A stretch of DNA of 48,045 nucleotides from assembly GCA_017398545.1 (NCBI GenBank), contig JAFQFT010000015.1, positions 1 to 48,045 on the forward strand. Reading direction: 5' to 3'. The notes beneath the pieces were generated by a model. It searched no databases, was not told the origin of the DNA, and worked only from the letters and a program-made list of their open reading frames with translations. Each line of letters begins with the position of its first letter. Position 1 is the stretch's first letter. The DNA is from Bacilli bacterium. Lineage in GTDB: Bacteria; Bacillota_I; Bacilli_A; ML615J-28; CAG-313. Shown piece after piece: positions 8,322 through 16,894 of this stretch. Position numbers and translations under genes: made by a program.

Positions 8322-8837
8322 CTATAAATTTTCAATAAATTCTAATGCATCTTCACGTGTATTAAACACTTTTAAATCAACATCAGGATATTTGTTTATT
8401 ACTTCTAAAAGTTTAGGAGCATAATCATTATTAAATGTAAATGCCCATTTTAAAAAACTACAATCAAGTTTATCAACACATCCATCTGCTAAATCATCAC
8501 GATCTATTAAATGTTTTTTTGTAAGTCTTTTTCGTTTGAATAAACTAGCTATACATTTAAAACGATTAACTTTTAAGAAAATTACTAAATCAGCTTTTTC
8601 AAGTCTAATATCTAATGTTTGAATATAATTACCATCAAATATCCATTCATCAGGAATAACAAGTTCTCTCGTTAAATCTTCACAAAAAGTAACAGGTTGC
8701 TTTTCCCAATTAGGAAGCCAATATATTTTATCTAAATGAGTAACTTCAATATCTAGTTTTTTTGATAATATATGTGATAAATAAGTTTTGCCACTACCAG
8801 CAGAACCTATTATTAAAATACGTTTATACTTGCTCAT
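8322..8837 (-). CDS. P-loop nucleotide-kinase-like protein of the FlaR / DNA topology modulation family
   Basis: The protein begins MSKYKRILIIGSAGSGKTYL, a Walker A of the adenylate-kinase type. It continues with HLDKIYWLPNWE and DGNYIQTLDIRL, phrases typical of proteins annotated as FlaR-related topology modulation proteins. The real activity of that family is not well established and is probably a small-molecule kinase. I choose ATG 8837 (171 residues) because AGGAGA lies 6 nt before it; an upstream in-frame ATG at 8861 has no ribosome site. First gene of a likely two-gene operon. Confidence 0.75.
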   Translation of the reverse strand: MSKYKRILIIGSAGSGKTYLSHILSKKLDIEVTHLDKIYWLPNWEKQPVTFCEDLTRELVIPDEWIFDGNYIQTLDIRLEKADLVIFLKVNRFKCIASLFKRKRLTKKHLIDRDDLADGCVDKLDCSFLKWAFTFNNDYAPKLLEVINKYPDVDLKVFNTREDALEFIENL

Positions 8838-8938
8838 CAGAATTCTCCTAAAACAATACATTTATAATTATTCTTTATGTATAATGTATTATACAACATT
8901 TTTTTATATTTTTCTTTAAAATTGCAACCAAAGAAAAA

Positions 8939-8963
8939 ACTCTTTAGATAAATTCTAAAGAGT
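8939..8963 (-). terminator. Terminator of the lipid operon
   Basis: Stem ACTCTTTAGA/TCTAAAGAGT with a 5-nt loop, followed on the minus strand by TTTTTTCTTT. It is the first good terminator after the promoter at 16805-16833, so it probably ends the eight-gene transcript. Confidence 0.85.
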
Positions 8964-8970
8964 CATTTTT

Positions 8971-9444
8971 TTAGTAATAACCACCAATCGTTGGGTCATA
9001 ACCACCTTCTGCTATCATAGCCATTGTTAAAAATACTACAGCAAGAATAAATAATAAAATCATACCAACTAGATTTGCGATAAAACCAAATGTTGCTTTA
9101 CCACGATGGTTTTTACTTCTTTTACCAATAATAGAAAATACAAACCCTGGAATTCCAAATTCAAAACCAAAGCAAGCAATAAGCCATGCACCTTCAGGAT
9201 CTTCTGCACTTAAAAGTGTAATCAATAAAAAGAATAACGTTACAAATCCAAAAACCATACCCAAAGTTGCAAATACTGAAAATGCCTTACTTTCTTGTTT
9301 AGGTGCATCAACATCTACAAAATCGTTTTGTGTTTCAACAACTTCAACATTTTTAGCTTCATCTTTTTCTACTTGAGCACCACAGTATGGACAAAATACT
9401 GTTCCATCTAATAACTCAACTCCACAGCCTTTACATTTAGCCAT
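8971..9444 (-). CDS. Zinc-ribbon membrane protein
   Basis: A short protein (157 residues) with an N-terminal zinc ribbon, CKGCG and CPYCG (Cys at 4, 7, 19, 22), then an acidic linker. About four hydrophobic segments follow between residues 55 and 148, containing GIPGFVFSIIGKRSKNHRGK, a turn seen in DUF4190-like membrane proteins. Function unknown. It lies 24 nt after the LRAT-like gene with no terminator between, and AAGGAGG precedes the ATG, so it is probably the last gene of the lipid operon. Confidence 0.7.
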   Translation of the reverse strand: MAKCKGCGVELLDGTVFCPYCGAQVEKDEAKNVEVVETQNDFVDVDAPKQESKAFSVFATLGMVFGFVTLFFLLITLLSAEDPEGAWLIACFGFEFGIPGFVFSIIGKRSKNHRGKATFGFIANLVGMILLFILAVVFLTMAMIAEGGYDPTIGGYY

Positions 9445-9468
9445 AATATAATTCCTCCTTATTATATA

Positions 9469-9879
9469 TTATTTTTTATTTAATAATTTTTTAATTTTAT
9501 CATGGATATCATCCACTTGCTTACTTTCTTTTTTTCCAAATACACAAAAGTTTGCAAAGTGTTCACAATTATTATATAACAAATTATAATCTCCTTCACC
9601 TAATTTGCTTAAAGCAATTTCAACAATTAACTCATTTTTATGTTTAATTTTAAATTCTTTTTTAGTATATTGTCTAACTTCTAAGAATCCACCTTTTAAA
9701 AAATCTTCAATAGGAGATTTAATTACTTTTATTAAACTATGATCTTGATACATATCAAATGGGAGTCCAAACTGTACTACTTCTTCGTTCCCTATATATA
9801 TACCATGATGATAATATCCATTAACTTTTACTCTAATATGATCCCCAGGAATAGGATCAACCATTTTCCATGTTTCCAT
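9469..9879 (-). CDS. LRAT-domain protein (NlpC/P60-fold putative acyltransferase or phospholipase)
   Basis: This 136-residue protein has the lecithin:retinol acyltransferase signature: the His pair in YYHHGIYIG (His24/25) and the cysteine motif NNCEHFANFC (Cys104). Known LRAT/HRASLS enzymes take an acyl group from a phospholipid onto the cysteine, then pass it to water, an amine or a lysolipid. The ATG overlaps the ACP stop codon by one base (TAATG), implying translational coupling. In this operon a role in acyl transfer or deacylation of membrane lipid is likely, but this is inference. No signal peptide or membrane helix is obvious. Confidence 0.8.
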   Translation of the reverse strand: METWKMVDPIPGDHIRVKVNGYYHHGIYIGNEEVVQFGLPFDMYQDHSLIKVIKSPIEDFLKGGFLEVRQYTKKEFKIKHKNELIVEIALSKLGEGDYNLLYNNCEHFANFCVFGKKESKQVDDIHDKIKKLLNKK

Positions 9880-10124
9880 TATTTTTTATTTTTAATATAA
9901 GTTACTACATCACCAACAGTTTCAAAAGAATTAAATGTTACATCACTCATATCAATACCAAATTGTTCTTCTATAGCAACCATTAAATATATTAGACCTA
10001 CACTTGATACACCTAAATCACTAACGATTTTAGCATCCTTTTTCATATTATCAACTTCTGCATTTCTATTTATAACAAGTGTAAAAATCTTTTTTAAACC
10101 TTCTAAAATTTCTAACTCTGTCAT
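9879..10124 (-). CDS. Acyl carrier protein, stand-alone
   Basis: An 81-residue acidic four-helix carrier protein. The phosphopantetheine site is DLGVSSVGL with Ser41; the usual Asp before this Ser is replaced by Ser. It starts 1 nt after the stop of the acyl ligase and overlaps the LRAT-like gene, so it is probably a dedicated carrier for this pathway and not the general fatty-acid-synthesis AcpP. That gene would normally sit with fab genes, none of which are here. Confidence 0.88.
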   Translation of the reverse strand: MTELEILEGLKKIFTLVINRNAEVDNMKKDAKIVSDLGVSSVGLIYLMVAIEEQFGIDMSDVTFNSFETVGDVVTYIKNKK

Positions 10125-10125
10125 T

Positions 10126-11649
10126 TTAAATATCCTTTCTAGGTCTAATAATTTTCATACTTGGACTTCTTTTGAAGTCTTCAGTTCTAATTACAACTTT
10201 AGATATTTGTTCATAATCAAATAATGTTTTATTAACTTCACTAATTAAACCTTCTACATAACTTTGTACATCAGTAATACCAAGTGGTCCAAGTACAGAA
10301 GCACGAAGAATTACTTCTACTTGAAGAATTTCTGCACCAAATTCATTAGTTTCAAGAGTTACTAAACTATCTTGAATAACATCTAAACTATTAATTTTAT
10401 CTTCAATATATGCAGGAGATACATTTTCACCATTTGATAAAACAATAATATCTTTGATGCGTCCTGTAATATATAAGAATCCATCATCATCTATTCTTAC
10501 TAAATCACCTGTTTTAAACCACCCATCAACAAATGCAGTTTTATTTTCTTCAGGTTCATTATAATAAGAATCAAGTAAATTATCACCTTTTAACCAAAGT
10601 TCTCCATCAACAATTTTAATTTCTTGATTTGGATATAAATAACCAACTGATGTAGGTTTATTTAATCCTTCTGGATTTCCACTAACTAAATTTGCAGTTT
10701 CAGTTAAACCATATCCAGGAAGAAGGGTAACTCCAAACTTAGGGAATTCTTCTACTAAATATGGAGGAACACTTGCACCACCACAAATAATAGTTTTTAA
10801 ATTACCACCTAAGAATCCTATTCCAAATTGTTTTGTAAGATTTAAGAATATTTCTGCAAGAGCAGGAACAACAATTAAAATTGTTGGCTTAACTTCTTTA
10901 ATTTCTTTAAACATTGTTCTTTTATCTAAACAGAAATAAATTGTACTACCTGTATAAAGTGAAGTAAGTAAATTTCTAATTAAACCAAATACATGTGTAA
11001 GTGGCATAATAGAATAATAAACATCACCAAATACTTCTTTAATTCCATATGTACCATTAAGTGTTCCTGTCATAATTGCTTTATGCGATAAAATAGCACC
11101 TTTACTCTTACCTGTTGTACCACCAGTTAACACAATACATGCAGGATCAGTATCTACAATATTATAATTAAAGTTTACTTCTTCTACATTATATTCAGTA
11201 ATTTCAATAAACTTTACATTTTGAGCCATTTTTTTAGCAAATTCAATTTTTTCTGAAATAGCACTCTCATAGAACAAACAAGTAAGTTGATATTTCATAC
11301 AACAACCAAAGATTGTTTTTTCATCAAGTTGAACAGGAAGTAGTGTAGCAACACTACCATAAGCCATTACCCCAAGTGATGTTTTTACAAAATCATAATT
11401 ATTATTACAAATAACACCAACATTAGATTTTAACGGAATTTGTTCATTTGAAAGAACACTACAAGTCTTTTTAACATCTTTAATTAATTCATTATATGTA
11501 ACATTCTTTACTGCACTTCCAACTGCAACTTTATCTTTAAACTGTTCATTTATTTTATCTAAAAATAGTGGAACAGTTTTATCTATAGTTAGCTTACTAA
11601 AAGTTTTGCTATCAGTATATTTTTCAAAATAATTTTTTGTTATTAACAT
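10126..11649 (-). CDS. AMP-forming acyl-CoA/acyl-ACP synthetase
   Basis: A complete ANL-superfamily adenylating enzyme of 507 residues. The nucleotide loop is LTGGTTGKSKG near 175, A5 is PGYGLTETANL near 315, the hinge region is FKTGDLVRIDDDGFLYITGR near 385, and the catalytic Lys of A10 is in RSPSMKIIRPR near 498. These enzymes activate a carboxylic acid with ATP and load it on CoA or ACP. The adjacent ACP and two PlsC genes favour acyl-ACP ligase activity, like the synthetase half of E. coli Aas. Substrate chain length cannot be read from sequence. Confidence 0.88.
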   Translation of the reverse strand: MLITKNYFEKYTDSKTFSKLTIDKTVPLFLDKINEQFKDKVAVGSAVKNVTYNELIKDVKKTCSVLSNEQIPLKSNVGVICNNNYDFVKTSLGVMAYGSVATLLPVQLDEKTIFGCCMKYQLTCLFYESAISEKIEFAKKMAQNVKFIEITEYNVEEVNFNYNIVDTDPACIVLTGGTTGKSKGAILSHKAIMTGTLNGTYGIKEVFGDVYYSIMPLTHVFGLIRNLLTSLYTGSTIYFCLDKRTMFKEIKEVKPTILIVVPALAEIFLNLTKQFGIGFLGGNLKTIICGGASVPPYLVEEFPKFGVTLLPGYGLTETANLVSGNPEGLNKPTSVGYLYPNQEIKIVDGELWLKGDNLLDSYYNEPEENKTAFVDGWFKTGDLVRIDDDGFLYITGRIKDIIVLSNGENVSPAYIEDKINSLDVIQDSLVTLETNEFGAEILQVEVILRASVLGPLGITDVQSYVEGLISEVNKTLFDYEQISKVVIRTEDFKRSPSMKIIRPRKDI

Positions 11650-11664
11650 ATTTTTACTCTCTTT

Positions 11665-12324
11665 CTATTTTGACACCATTTTCTTCATTTCAAGTTCTTG
11701 TTTCTCTAAAAATCTAGTAACTTCATCAATTTCACTAACTGATGGAATCTTAGAATTAACAAGTTCATTGACATAAATCTTATCACTAATGACAACATGT
11801 TGTCTTTGCCACCAATGTTTATTTTTGTGAATATATATTTGTATAATTGGAACATTACAAAGTGTTGCAAACATCACTGCACCTGATTTATAGTGATCGT
11901 TAGAATCTTTAGTTTGAATATGTCCTTCAGGAAATATTCCAACTAAATGTCCATAATTAATAACATTTTGAACATCTTTAAAAGTTTGCATTGAAACATT
12001 TTGTTTATTAATTTTAATACATCTTATGGCATTAAAGAAAAATGCCCTAAGCTTAGTAGAAAATAAATCTTCTGTTGCAACAAAACTTATTCTTCTATTC
12101 CATGTAGCAACCATTACAATAATAGGATCTATATATGTAGCATGATTACATACGATAATAGCAGGACCTGTAAATAATCCTTTTTGTTTCTTTCCATTTA
12201 AATAGTGTTTTTTAAGTCTTAAGTAAATAAGCGCAGGTAATGCACCAGTAATTTTTACAAAGTCATATGGAAAGTATCTATAGTCAAATATTTTTTTAAA
12301 TATATTAATTTTTTTCTTCTTCAT
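11665..12324 (-). CDS. PlsC-family acyltransferase (second of pair)
   Basis: 219 residues with motif I NHATYIDP (catalytic His and Asp), motif II region around RCIKIN and motif III IFPEGH. The family acylates lysophosphatidate or other lysophospholipids using acyl-ACP, acyl-CoA or acyl-phosphate. Its ATG lies 20 nt inside the end of the upstream acyltransferase gene, so the two are coupled. The two differ clearly in sequence and probably use different acceptors or act in sequence. Confidence 0.87.
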   Translation of the reverse strand: MKKKKINIFKKIFDYRYFPYDFVKITGALPALIYLRLKKHYLNGKKQKGLFTGPAIIVCNHATYIDPIIVMVATWNRRISFVATEDLFSTKLRAFFFNAIRCIKINKQNVSMQTFKDVQNVINYGHLVGIFPEGHIQTKDSNDHYKSGAVMFATLCNVPIIQIYIHKNKHWWQRQHVVISDKIYVNELVNSKIPSVSEIDEVTRFLEKQELEMKKMVSK

Positions 12325-12943
12325 TAATCATCTTCCCCAAATTATTAATATATGATTTAACATAATTACAAATGTAATCAATATTTTCTTTATCTGATTT
12401 TTTACTATCATATAAATCTTGTGCATAAATTTTTTCACCAATTATTACTTTAGTACGTGTCTTTTTACCATAACTTCCGTTAGTATATAGTGGAATAATT
12501 GGTGCACCAGATTCAAGTGCAAGATATACAAAACTAGGTTTAAATTCAAGCAAAGTTGTTTCTTCTTTTAAAGGAAGCCTTCCTTCTGGGAATATTTCAA
12601 CTACTCTACCTTTATTTAAAAGATTAATACACTTACTCAAAAATCCAAAATCATAAGCATCTCGTTCTACTTTAATTCCACCAATACATTTTAAAAACCA
12701 ACCAAATAGTTTTCCTTTGTTAAACATTACTTCACCAATCACAGTATATATATCTCTATTTAAGAATAAATACATGTATAAAACAAAATCAAATAATCTT
12801 TTATGATTAGATACGATTATTGCAGAACCTTTAAGTCGTCTATTTGATTCTTTTTTATTTACATAATATACTTTTTTTCTAAAATAAAATAATTGTGGAA
12901 TAAATCCTGTGATTTTAACAAACCATAATACTAATTTTGACAT
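12305..12943 (-). CDS. PlsC-family acyltransferase (first of pair)
   Basis: 212 residues with motif I NHKRLFDF, a central GGIKVERDAY and motif III IFPEGRLPL, the standard acyltransferase set. The N-terminal segment LVLWFVKITGFIPQLFYF could anchor it to the membrane; the neighbouring PlsC has the similar FVKITGALPALIYL, so the pair looks like an old duplication. The start (Shine-Dalgarno AAGGA) overlaps the transporter gene by 13 nt. Confidence 0.86.
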   Translation of the reverse strand: MSKLVLWFVKITGFIPQLFYFRKKVYYVNKKESNRRLKGSAIIVSNHKRLFDFVLYMYLFLNRDIYTVIGEVMFNKGKLFGWFLKCIGGIKVERDAYDFGFLSKCINLLNKGRVVEIFPEGRLPLKEETTLLEFKPSFVYLALESGAPIIPLYTNGSYGKKTRTKVIIGEKIYAQDLYDSKKSDKENIDYICNYVKSYINNLGKMINEEEKN

Positions 12944-14820
12944 TGTAAATCCTTAAGTAGATTATTAAGTTGTTTTTGCATAATGATTAGAGAAATTACA
13001 TTTAAATATAATAATCCAAGTATTAAATGAAGTACACTTAAATCTTTAACTTTATATCCTAAACTTCTTTGTTTATCTACTATTTTTTTATTTAATTTAT
13101 ATGCAGTAATTCCATAATATAAAGGAATAAATAAACTAATTAAAAAATGAAGATTTTTATTTTTTACTTTATTAAATTTATCAACACTACTAATAACTAA
13201 ATATTGCCAAATAAAACCAAATATAGATCCACTAAGTACCCATAACGCAACGTTTACTAAAATACTTTCTTCTTCATATAGAGTTAATTTTTCTTGTTTA
13301 AATAAATCTTTATTATCGTTATATTCTTTTTCTAAGCCGATTTCTTTAGAAACTTCTTCTGCTGAATAATGCTTTGGCATTTTAAATGCAAGTAAGAAAC
13401 CAACAAAACAAAATACCGAAACAATTACAGGAACTAATAGCGTTCCAAGATTGTATACATTAGATTCTAATGTACCCATTTTTATTGCAGCTTCTAAAGC
13501 ATTTTCTGCATAAACAATTTCTAGTTTTTTATTAATGAAATACATTTTAATATTTTCATATACAATTCCACTTGCAACTGCACTTACAATACTTGTTGTA
13601 AATGCTTGTGCTGCAAAATACATTGCAGAATGGTTTTTACCACTAAGTTTTTCTTCTACTGAAGAAATTTGAGCAGGAATTAAATAAGGCATCATAAAGA
13701 ATGATCCAATTGCCCAAGAACCAACAACACCACCAATAGCACCAATTATTAATTGTAATGTTTTATTGTTATCACCCATAATAATTCTATTATTAATAAC
13801 AAATGTTAAAATACAGAATGCAAATGATAATAAACAAGTTTGATATGCAAATCTTAAACCTTTTCTTGCTTTTAGTTTATTAAATAAATATAGCATTAAA
13901 GGTACAGGTGCAAATGCACAAGTATTTAAAATAGCCATCTCAACACCATTCATTCCCATACCACCTGTTATCATTGCATTCATCGCAACTAAGAACATTT
14001 GAAGACCAAAGAATGAACAGCAATTTACAGCACACCATCTTAAGAATGGTTTATTGGTAAATGTTAATTTAAGACTTTCAACAATACCAACTTTTTCTTC
14101 TTCAGCAAGTGGTGTTATATCATATCCTTCTTTAATAGCTTTTGCTTCAAATTTCTCACCTTCTTTAATCATAAATAAAGGTATTAACATTGTAGCCATT
14201 ATTGGAAGTAATAAAATTGCAAATTTATCAATATGAATTTCCATTACATCTAATAAAAGTGGTACTAAAGCATATACTAAACAATATGTAATTGTATCAA
14301 AAAAAGATTTAAAACTAGATACTCTTAATCTTTGATTATCAGTTGAACATACATTAGATAGGCTTCCATAAAACGCTATTAGACTCATTGTATATGTAGA
14401 AAAGAATACAAGTGCCCAAGATACAATCCATATTGTATTTCCAAGTTGATGTGTATCGCCTTCACCAAAAATTGGAATCCAACAAAACATATATGAGATA
14501 ACCATTGGAATAAAACATATCGCTATAGGTGGACGACGTTTACCCCATTTTGTTTTTAAGGTATCTGTAAGTGCTGCAAGTGGAATATCTACTATTCCAT
14601 CAAATATTTTAGATACAGCCCATAAAGTTGGGAATATTGCAGGTAAAATGAAACATGCAGTACTAATTGCTTGATAACTTCCATCAGGTAACGCAACAGG
14701 ATTAATTGCATCTGTAAAGAATGCACCCATTAAAATCATTAATAAATTTGGCCCAAACCCCGATGCCGCAAACAATATCTCCTTCCACTTCTTATCTAAT
14801 GTTACATATTTTTTCTTCAT
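12931..14820 (-). CDS. GPH/MFS_2-family transporter with C-terminal DUF4234-like domain; candidate lysolipid transporter
   Basis: Residues 1 to about 500 form a 12-helix MFS protein of the glycoside-pentoside-hexuronide (MelB) type: KIFDGIVDIPLAALTD near 70 and KTKWGKRRPPIAICF near 90 match the family loop 2-3 signature. Residues about 525-625 form three or four more helices (FGFIWQYLVI, LFIPLYYGITAYKL) resembling DUF4234. MFS_2 includes sugar symporters and also the animal lysophosphatidylcholine transporter MFSD2A. Placed between acyltransferase and acyl-activating genes, lysolipid or fatty-acid transport is more likely here than sugar, by analogy with LplT next to Aas in E. coli. This is inference. 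Confidence 0.8.
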   Translation of the reverse strand: MKKKYVTLDKKWKEILFAASGFGPNLLMILMGAFFTDAINPVALPDGSYQAISTACFILPAIFPTLWAVSKIFDGIVDIPLAALTDTLKTKWGKRRPPIAICFIPMVISYMFCWIPIFGEGDTHQLGNTIWIVSWALVFFSTYTMSLIAFYGSLSNVCSTDNQRLRVSSFKSFFDTITYCLVYALVPLLLDVMEIHIDKFAILLLPIMATMLIPLFMIKEGEKFEAKAIKEGYDITPLAEEEKVGIVESLKLTFTNKPFLRWCAVNCCSFFGLQMFLVAMNAMITGGMGMNGVEMAILNTCAFAPVPLMLYLFNKLKARKGLRFAYQTCLLSFAFCILTFVINNRIIMGDNNKTLQLIIGAIGGVVGSWAIGSFFMMPYLIPAQISSVEEKLSGKNHSAMYFAAQAFTTSIVSAVASGIVYENIKMYFINKKLEIVYAENALEAAIKMGTLESNVYNLGTLLVPVIVSVFCFVGFLLAFKMPKHYSAEEVSKEIGLEKEYNDNKDLFKQEKLTLYEEESILVNVALWVLSGSIFGFIWQYLVISSVDKFNKVKNKNLHFLISLFIPLYYGITAYKLNKKIVDKQRSLGYKVKDLSVLHLILGLLYLNVISLIIMQKQLNNLLKDLQCQN

Positions 14821-14829
14821 ATGAACTCC

Positions 14830-16767
14830 TTATTTTATTCTACTAATAATGTAGTTTGCAAATTGTAGTACACTATAACAAGGTTCATTATTAGAATTAA
14901 ATTTAATATCATATTTTTCTTCTAATTTTACAAGTAATGTTAAATAATCTAAACTTGTTGCTCCTAAATCTAAAATAAAGTGTGCATTAATATCAATGTC
15001 TTCATTTAAATTTAATAATTCATTAAAAACCAGTTTAACTTCTTCAATAACTTTCTTAGTTACTTCATCTACATTATTTAGCTTTTCAACTTTTAACTCA
15101 TTAAAAGAAACAAGATTTACTTTTCCTTCATCAATCCATTTCTTTAAAATATTTCTTGATACTTTAACTGCAGTAGCAGATTGTATAGGATCAAATGTAT
15201 AAAGTACTTTATCGATTTTAAAGTTTTCTTTATTTAATGTATCTAACATATGATTTACTTCATTAAATATTTTATTAAGTCTAATCTCGCTAAGGGTTTT
15301 ATTAACTTCTACAATAAGTGTTAAATAATTAATATTATCAAAAGTTATACCCAATAAACAAAATCTTTCAGCACTAGGAAGCGAAATTATTTGTTCTATT
15401 ACATCAGGATTTATTTTTTCTCCACTTGGAGTAAGTACAACATCATCACTTCTACCTTTAATGTAATATTTGCCTGTTTTATCACAACTTACAATATCAA
15501 ATGTATTAAAGTATTCTTCATTATTAATTTCTAATATATTATCTTTAGTAATAATTTTTTTACAAATACCTTTACTTTTTACAAGTAATTGATTATTATC
15601 ATTAATCTTATAGTCAACTGTACTAAATGGAATACCTATTGAACGTTTATTTCTTTCTTTTACATTATAAGAAAGTTCTACCGATGTAATTCCTATTTCA
15701 CTCATTCCATAACCATTAAATAAAGGATATCCTATTCCATTTAATACATAAGATGCATCGTAAGATAAATAACTTCCACCTGATATCATAAATGCAACAC
15801 TTTCACCAAATACTTTGGTTCTAACTTCACTAAATAGTTTTTTAACTATTCTTAAACCAAGTTTCGGACAAACACTTTGTAATTTAGTTGAAAGTTTTAA
15901 TCCTTTATAAAACTTATTTTTAGTTTTTTCATCTTGTTTATCAATTTCTTTAATAATTGTCTTATATACAGTATGCCATAACATTGGTACTGCAAAAATA
16001 TGTGTTACTTCATGTTTTTTAATTGTTCTAAGAAGAGTATCACTACTTAAATCTTTTAAGAATACAAAACACCTACCAAAGAAAGAAAACCAAAAATATG
16101 ATGCCATTAACCCAAAGATATGATAAAATGGTAAAAAAGCAAGTTGTTTTAAATAACCATTATAATGAGTTTTAATTATCTTATTAGTTTTACAAATATA
16201 ATCTGAATTAGTAATTTGAGAAGAGATAGCGTAACCATCATAAATACAAATCTTTACATTTAAAGAAGTTGCGGAAGTACATATCGCAAGGCTATTTGCC
16301 CATGTAAATGATGTTTCATCATAAGAAGTAATTTTACTATAATCAAAATCTGAAACATTTATTTTATTGCCTATTACATCATAATCATCATCACATATGA
16401 TATCTTTTATATTAAGTCTTTTGATAATTTCATTATTAAGTACATTCCCTAATCTTATATTTAATAAGACTGGTTTTTTATTATTCATTAATATACCATA
16501 TAGCGATGTAATAAACTCTAATGAATTATTCATCATTAAACCTACATATTTACAAGAATCATCTAAAATATTTTTTAAATATTCACCCATTTTATAGGAA
16601 TTTATATAACACTCTTTATATGTTGTTTTATGAATTTTAAATCCATCTGTTTTTTCACAAAAAATATTTTCTTTATCTTTATGAATTATTTCAAATATTG
16701 ATTTGAAATCTTTATTTGATTTATTTAAAAGTTCTAATCTTTCTTTTATTATCTTATTTACATTCAT
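14830..16767 (-). CDS. Adenylation-domain protein fused to a C-terminal acyl carrier domain
   Basis: First gene of the lipid operon, 645 residues. Residues 1 to about 545 have the ANL fold: LPFYHIFGLMASYFW near 212, A5 LFNGYGMSEIG near 348, hinge KGRSDDVVLTPSGE near 440, and an A10-like Lys in SATAVKVSRNILKKW near 533. Residues about 570-645 are a carrier domain with DLGATSLDYLTLL, the pantetheine Ser in TSL. The nucleotide loop reads CTSATSLNVKICIYDG, lacking the glycines of the usual SGTTGxPKG, so activity may be altered. The fusion resembles one-module carboxylate-activating proteins. It could load its own carrier domain, but the product is unknown. Shine-Dalgarno AGGAAG and a near-consensus promoter precede it. 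Confidence 0.82.
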   Translation of the reverse strand: MNVNKIIKERLELLNKSNKDFKSIFEIIHKDKENIFCEKTDGFKIHKTTYKECYINSYKMGEYLKNILDDSCKYVGLMMNNSLEFITSLYGILMNNKKPVLLNIRLGNVLNNEIIKRLNIKDIICDDDYDVIGNKINVSDFDYSKITSYDETSFTWANSLAICTSATSLNVKICIYDGYAISSQITNSDYICKTNKIIKTHYNGYLKQLAFLPFYHIFGLMASYFWFSFFGRCFVFLKDLSSDTLLRTIKKHEVTHIFAVPMLWHTVYKTIIKEIDKQDEKTKNKFYKGLKLSTKLQSVCPKLGLRIVKKLFSEVRTKVFGESVAFMISGGSYLSYDASYVLNGIGYPLFNGYGMSEIGITSVELSYNVKERNKRSIGIPFSTVDYKINDNNQLLVKSKGICKKIITKDNILEINNEEYFNTFDIVSCDKTGKYYIKGRSDDVVLTPSGEKINPDVIEQIISLPSAERFCLLGITFDNINYLTLIVEVNKTLSEIRLNKIFNEVNHMLDTLNKENFKIDKVLYTFDPIQSATAVKVSRNILKKWIDEGKVNLVSFNELKVEKLNNVDEVTKKVIEEVKLVFNELLNLNEDIDINAHFILDLGATSLDYLTLLVKLEEKYDIKFNSNNEPCYSVLQFANYIISRIK

Positions 16768-16804
16768 AATATCTTCCTAAAAAATTTTTTACATATTTTT
16801 ATCT

Positions 16805-16833
16805 ATTATACCACTTTTAGATTTTATATTCAA
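16805..16833 (-). promoter_or_regulatory. Promoter of the lipid operon
   Basis: -35 TTGAAT (16828-16833), 17-nt spacer, -10 TATAAT (16805-16810) on the minus strand, about 38 nt before the first start codon. No operator-like palindrome was seen. Confidence 0.8.
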
Positions 16834-16847
16834 GGCTTTAATAAGAA

Positions 16848-16881
16848 AAAGAGATTTAGGTTATACACTCTAAATCTCTTT
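16848..16881 (-). terminator. Terminator of pheST
   Basis: Stem AAAGAGATTTAG/CTAAATCTCTTT with a 10-nt loop, 14 nt after the pheT stop, followed by a T-rich stretch on the minus strand. Confidence 0.85.
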
Positions 16882-16894
16882 GTAAATAAATTTA

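Noticed and set aside
12931..14820. Sugar symporter (melibiose type)
   Set aside because: Family fold fits, but every neighbour in the operon handles acyl groups, so a sugar role is kept only as an alternative.
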